A stretch of DNA of 8,200 nucleotides from Clostridiales bacterium (GTDB lineage Bacteria; Bacillota; Clostridia; Oscillospirales; JAAYOS01), in the NCBI GenBank assembly GCA_012521525.1, contig JAAYMG010000003.1, positions 1 through 8,200 on the forward strand, given 5' to 3'. A program made the position numbers and the translations under genes. This document shows, one piece after another, positions 6,069-8,200 of this stretch. The notes beneath the pieces were generated by a model that searched no databases, was not told the DNA's origin, and saw nothing but the letters and a program-made list of their open reading frames with translations. The stretch's first letter is position 1; every line of letters begins with the position of its first letter.

Positions 6069-6090
6069 GACAGGGTATCGATCCCCTGTC
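6069..6090. repeat. Middle hairpin of the cluster
   Basis: GACAGGG (6069-6075) pairs perfectly with CCCTGTC (6084-6090) around an 8-nt loop containing the palindrome ATCGAT. No T-run follows on either strand, so it is not a classical terminator alone; it may protect the 3' end of the esterase mRNA or be part of a larger fold. Confidence 0.5.
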
Positions 6091-6104
6091 CCATCCCCTA
6101 TAGC

Positions 6105-6147
6105 AAAATCAGGGTATCCGGGGAGGCCTCATACTCCCGGGATACCC
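6105..6147 (-). terminator. Proximal hairpin/terminator after the SLH esterase gene
   Basis: GGGTATCC (6112-6119) pairs with GGATACCC (6140-6147), and the stem continues with bulges through GGG/CCC. On the minus strand it is followed by TGA and a T4 run (As at 6105-6108). It lies about 47 nt past the esterase stop. It is weaker than the hairpin at 6030-6059 because of the bulges and short T-tract. Confidence 0.55.
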
Positions 6148-6194
6148 CGATATAAACAAGTTTTATCGCATCAATACCGAAGAGCCAATAAGAC

Positions 6195-8186
6195 TCAGTC
6201 GACAAGCTTTGCCAGGATCACGGCGACCTGGCCACGGGTCGCATTGCCGGAAGGATCATCAAACCCGGCGAAATCGATGCCGAATTTGTCCGCAAATCTC
6301 TCCATTATTAGGTTCACATGTTCCTGGGTGAGAGTATCCTTGGGTCCGAACCTTCCGTCGCCATAACCCTGGATCAGGCCGTTCTCCGCGCCCCAGGTTA
6401 TGTATCCGGTGCTCCATCCGTCGTTGGGAACGTCCTTGAATTCAGACTTCTTCGAGTGATCGACTTCGGCACCGACCACACGTCCGAGGAAAGTCATGAA
6501 CTCGGCGCGGGTCAAACCGGCATCGGGATCATAATGGTTGTAGTCCTTGCCGTTTGTAAGTCCCGCATCATACAGCTTCCTGACCGCGTCAAAGTATTTG
6601 CTTCCCGCGGGAACATCCTTGAACGGGAACGCATACCCGTCTGTCTGCGCAGCCAGGAAGTGCGTGAATGTCTCGAAGCCTATGTCGGCAGGAGCAAAGT
6701 TCGGCGTATAAACATGTGTAGCCGAAACAACATTGCCGTTCTCGTCTTTCGTTTCCCTTACACAGTGTACAAGAAGATCACCGATATTGACCGTCTTGGC
6801 GATGTTCTCGCCCATGGTCGACCTGATCTCGTAAATGTTGTTCTCAGTTACCCTGACCACAGAGCAGTTGTCATATTCGGCTTCGGCGTTCGTATTGATG
6901 AACATCTTTCCGTCATAGTCATCACCCTTGGCGTCGAAACCGTTATGTACATAGATCCAGCTCCAGTGATCCAATGCCATGAACTGAAAACGATTTTCCT
7001 CGGTATATACGGCTCCCTGGCTTTCTGCGATAAGCTTCTGAGCATCTGCCAGCCCGTCATAGTCGACATGCTCAAACAGGGCGATGTAGGTCTTCGGCTC
7101 CGCTCCTTTTGACAGCGCATAGTCGACGAGAGCATTATATGCCTGCATCATGCTGACCGGCATTGAATCGCCCGTTGATACGACCATATATATCGGGAGG
7201 TCATAGAGGTTTTCCAGATCTTCTTCGGTGAAAGTCGTGCCTGAACAGATCGGGAATGCAGCCGCAAAATAGTCCGGGAAAGCTTTGATCATTGACCATG
7301 TAGCTGAACCGCCGTATGAGCATCCACCGATATATATCCTGCTTTTATCGATATCGGGATGCTTATCCAGTACATACTCAATGACATCCATGCACGCCTT
7401 TACGCTTCTGCCCGCATGGTTCTGCGGCGCGAGAACATATGCTCCGCCGAATACGTCCTGGGTCTTGTCTTTTGCCCAGTTGACTACGGCGTTGGCTGTG
7501 ATATGTATCTCGTTATCGTCACCGATTTCTCCGCCGCCGTGCAGCCACACGACCAGCGGATACCCGTCGCCCTTGTTATCATACTTGCTCTTGTCCGGGA
7601 TATACAACCTCGCGTTCATCGAGTCATATTTCGTTGCTTCACCTGTGCGATAATCCACATAAGTGTACTCGGTTGTCACCGAGAGCCGCTCAAACTTGTC
7701 GGCCCACTCGTTGATGACTTTTCCGCTCCAGACGAACTCGGTGCCTTCTTTCAGATTACCAAGGTCCTTGGACAAAGCTACTTTCCAGGATCCATCATAG
7801 TTGGAGAAGTTGCTGATGCGCGTAAGGTTGTGTTCCGCGTAATTGGTCCCGATGTCCAGGGTCAGGACAGTCCTGTCGTCCGAGATGACGGCGCTCTTTA
7901 CCGAGACGGCGTCACTTTCCGCATTGACTTCCATACCGTAAAATACATACCTGAGATCTATCGAAATCGAAAATGCGTCCAGAAGGTCTTCGGCTCTGAT
8001 ATTCTCGCCGAGCGGCTTTGAAAGGCTGACTCTCACCCCGGTAATGGGCGTACCCCAGTCAAATCCGGTCGCCAGCAGGTCAAAGGTACCCGCATCCGAC
8101 TCCTGAGCGTTTGCCGCGATGCCAAGCGCCATCAGCATGGCGGCACTAAGCATGATTGCCAGGAACTTTACGATCCTTTTGTCCAT
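6195..8186 (-). CDS. Secreted SLH-anchored alpha/beta-hydrolase esterase
   Basis: The product has 663 residues. A signal peptide covers 1-27 (KRIVK, then a hydrophobic core, AANA cleavage region). Residues about 35-165 form a beta-rich domain like the Ig-like domain preceding many secreted esterases. The alpha/beta-hydrolase domain (about 170-415) has the oxyanion segment VVWLHGGGEIG (212-222), nucleophile elbow IGGCSYGGSATW (286-297) with Ser290, probable acid Asp340 in STGDSMPV, and probable His407 in ALDHWSW. This resembles prolyl-oligopeptidase/PHB-depolymerase-type carboxylesterases that act on plant polysaccharide esters; the substrate is unknown. After a 100-residue region without recognised domain come SLH repeats: about 520-572 (FPFKDVP...LTRAEFMTFLGRV), about 581-635 (SEFKDVP...GYGDGRFGPKDTLTQE), and only the last part of a third (646-663, NATRGQVAVILAKLV). 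SLH domains bind pyruvylated wall polymers, placing the enzyme on the surface. The RBS AAGGAGG is 7 nt before the ATG; the promoter lies beyond the window. Confidence 0.9.
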   Translation of the reverse strand: MDKRIVKFLAIMLSAAMLMALGIAANAQESDAGTFDLLATGFDWGTPITGVRVSLSKPLGENIRAEDLLDAFSISIDLRYVFYGMEVNAESDAVSVKSAVISDDRTVLTLDIGTNYAEHNLTRISNFSNYDGSWKVALSKDLGNLKEGTEFVWSGKVINEWADKFERLSVTTEYTYVDYRTGEATKYDSMNARLYIPDKSKYDNKGDGYPLVVWLHGGGEIGDDNEIHITANAVVNWAKDKTQDVFGGAYVLAPQNHAGRSVKACMDVIEYVLDKHPDIDKSRIYIGGCSYGGSATWSMIKAFPDYFAAAFPICSGTTFTEEDLENLYDLPIYMVVSTGDSMPVSMMQAYNALVDYALSKGAEPKTYIALFEHVDYDGLADAQKLIAESQGAVYTEENRFQFMALDHWSWIYVHNGFDAKGDDYDGKMFINTNAEAEYDNCSVVRVTENNIYEIRSTMGENIAKTVNIGDLLVHCVRETKDENGNVVSATHVYTPNFAPADIGFETFTHFLAAQTDGYAFPFKDVPAGSKYFDAVRKLYDAGLTNGKDYNHYDPDAGLTRAEFMTFLGRVVGAEVDHSKKSEFKDVPNDGWSTGYITWGAENGLIQGYGDGRFGPKDTLTQEHVNLIMERFADKFGIDFAGFDDPSGNATRGQVAVILAKLVD

Positions 8187-8187
8187 G

Positions 8188-8200
8188 ATGTTTCCTCCTT
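8188..8200 (-). promoter_or_regulatory. Ribosome binding site of the SLH esterase gene
   Basis: On the minus strand AAGGAGG lies 7 nt before the ATG at 8186, a near-perfect anti-16S match that fixes the start. The upstream promoter is outside the window. Confidence 0.8.

Noticed and set aside
6318..7112. Plus-strand open frame of 264 codons inside the SLH esterase
   Set aside because: Antisense to a well-defined multi-domain gene, without RBS or known motifs.

Overview
The window looks like chromosome from a Gram-positive, low- to mid-GC Firmicute, most likely a clostridial anaerobe. The evidence is strong Shine-Dalgarno sites (AAAGGAGG-type), consensus SigA-like promoters, a short ThiI without a rhodanese domain, a bactofilin, and a secreted enzyme with S-layer homology (SLH) anchoring. 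No phage, IS, CRISPR, rRNA or tRNA is visible, and the genus cannot be fixed from the sequence alone.

Layout. (1) Positions 1-3260, minus strand, hold a tightly packed set read right to left. It starts with a secreted two-domain protein (copper-amine-oxidase-N/stalk-like domain plus a NodB-type polysaccharide deacetylase domain that has lost its catalytic residues). After 15 nt comes thiI (tRNA 4-thiouridine / thiamine sulfur transfer), then cinA, which overlaps thiI by 11 nt and runs off the left edge. (2) A 380-bp divergent intergenic region (3261-3640) carries back-to-back promoter candidates and a long leader. (3) Positions 3641-4705, plus strand, hold a branched-chain amino acid aminotransferase. 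(4) Positions 4706-4940 carry a near-perfect TTGACA-N18-TATAAT promoter set in two inverted repeats, in front of a bactofilin gene (4941-5627, plus). (5) A bidirectional terminator separates bactofilin from a convergent 50-codon ORF (5714-5866, minus) with a strong RBS. (6) A cluster of three hairpins (6028-6147) ends transcription of a 663-residue secreted SLH-anchored alpha/beta-hydrolase esterase (6195-8186, minus), whose RBS lies at the right edge.

How they fit together. Three of the larger genes act at the cell envelope: the stalk/NodB-like protein outside the membrane, bactofilin as a cytoskeletal polymer, and the SLH esterase on the surface. ThiI, CinA and the aminotransferase are housekeeping metabolism. 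I see no convincing new defence or mobile system. The most unusual items are the catalytically dead NodB protein leading a thiI-cinA operon, the small ORF with its inverted repeat, and the dyad-flanked bactofilin promoter.
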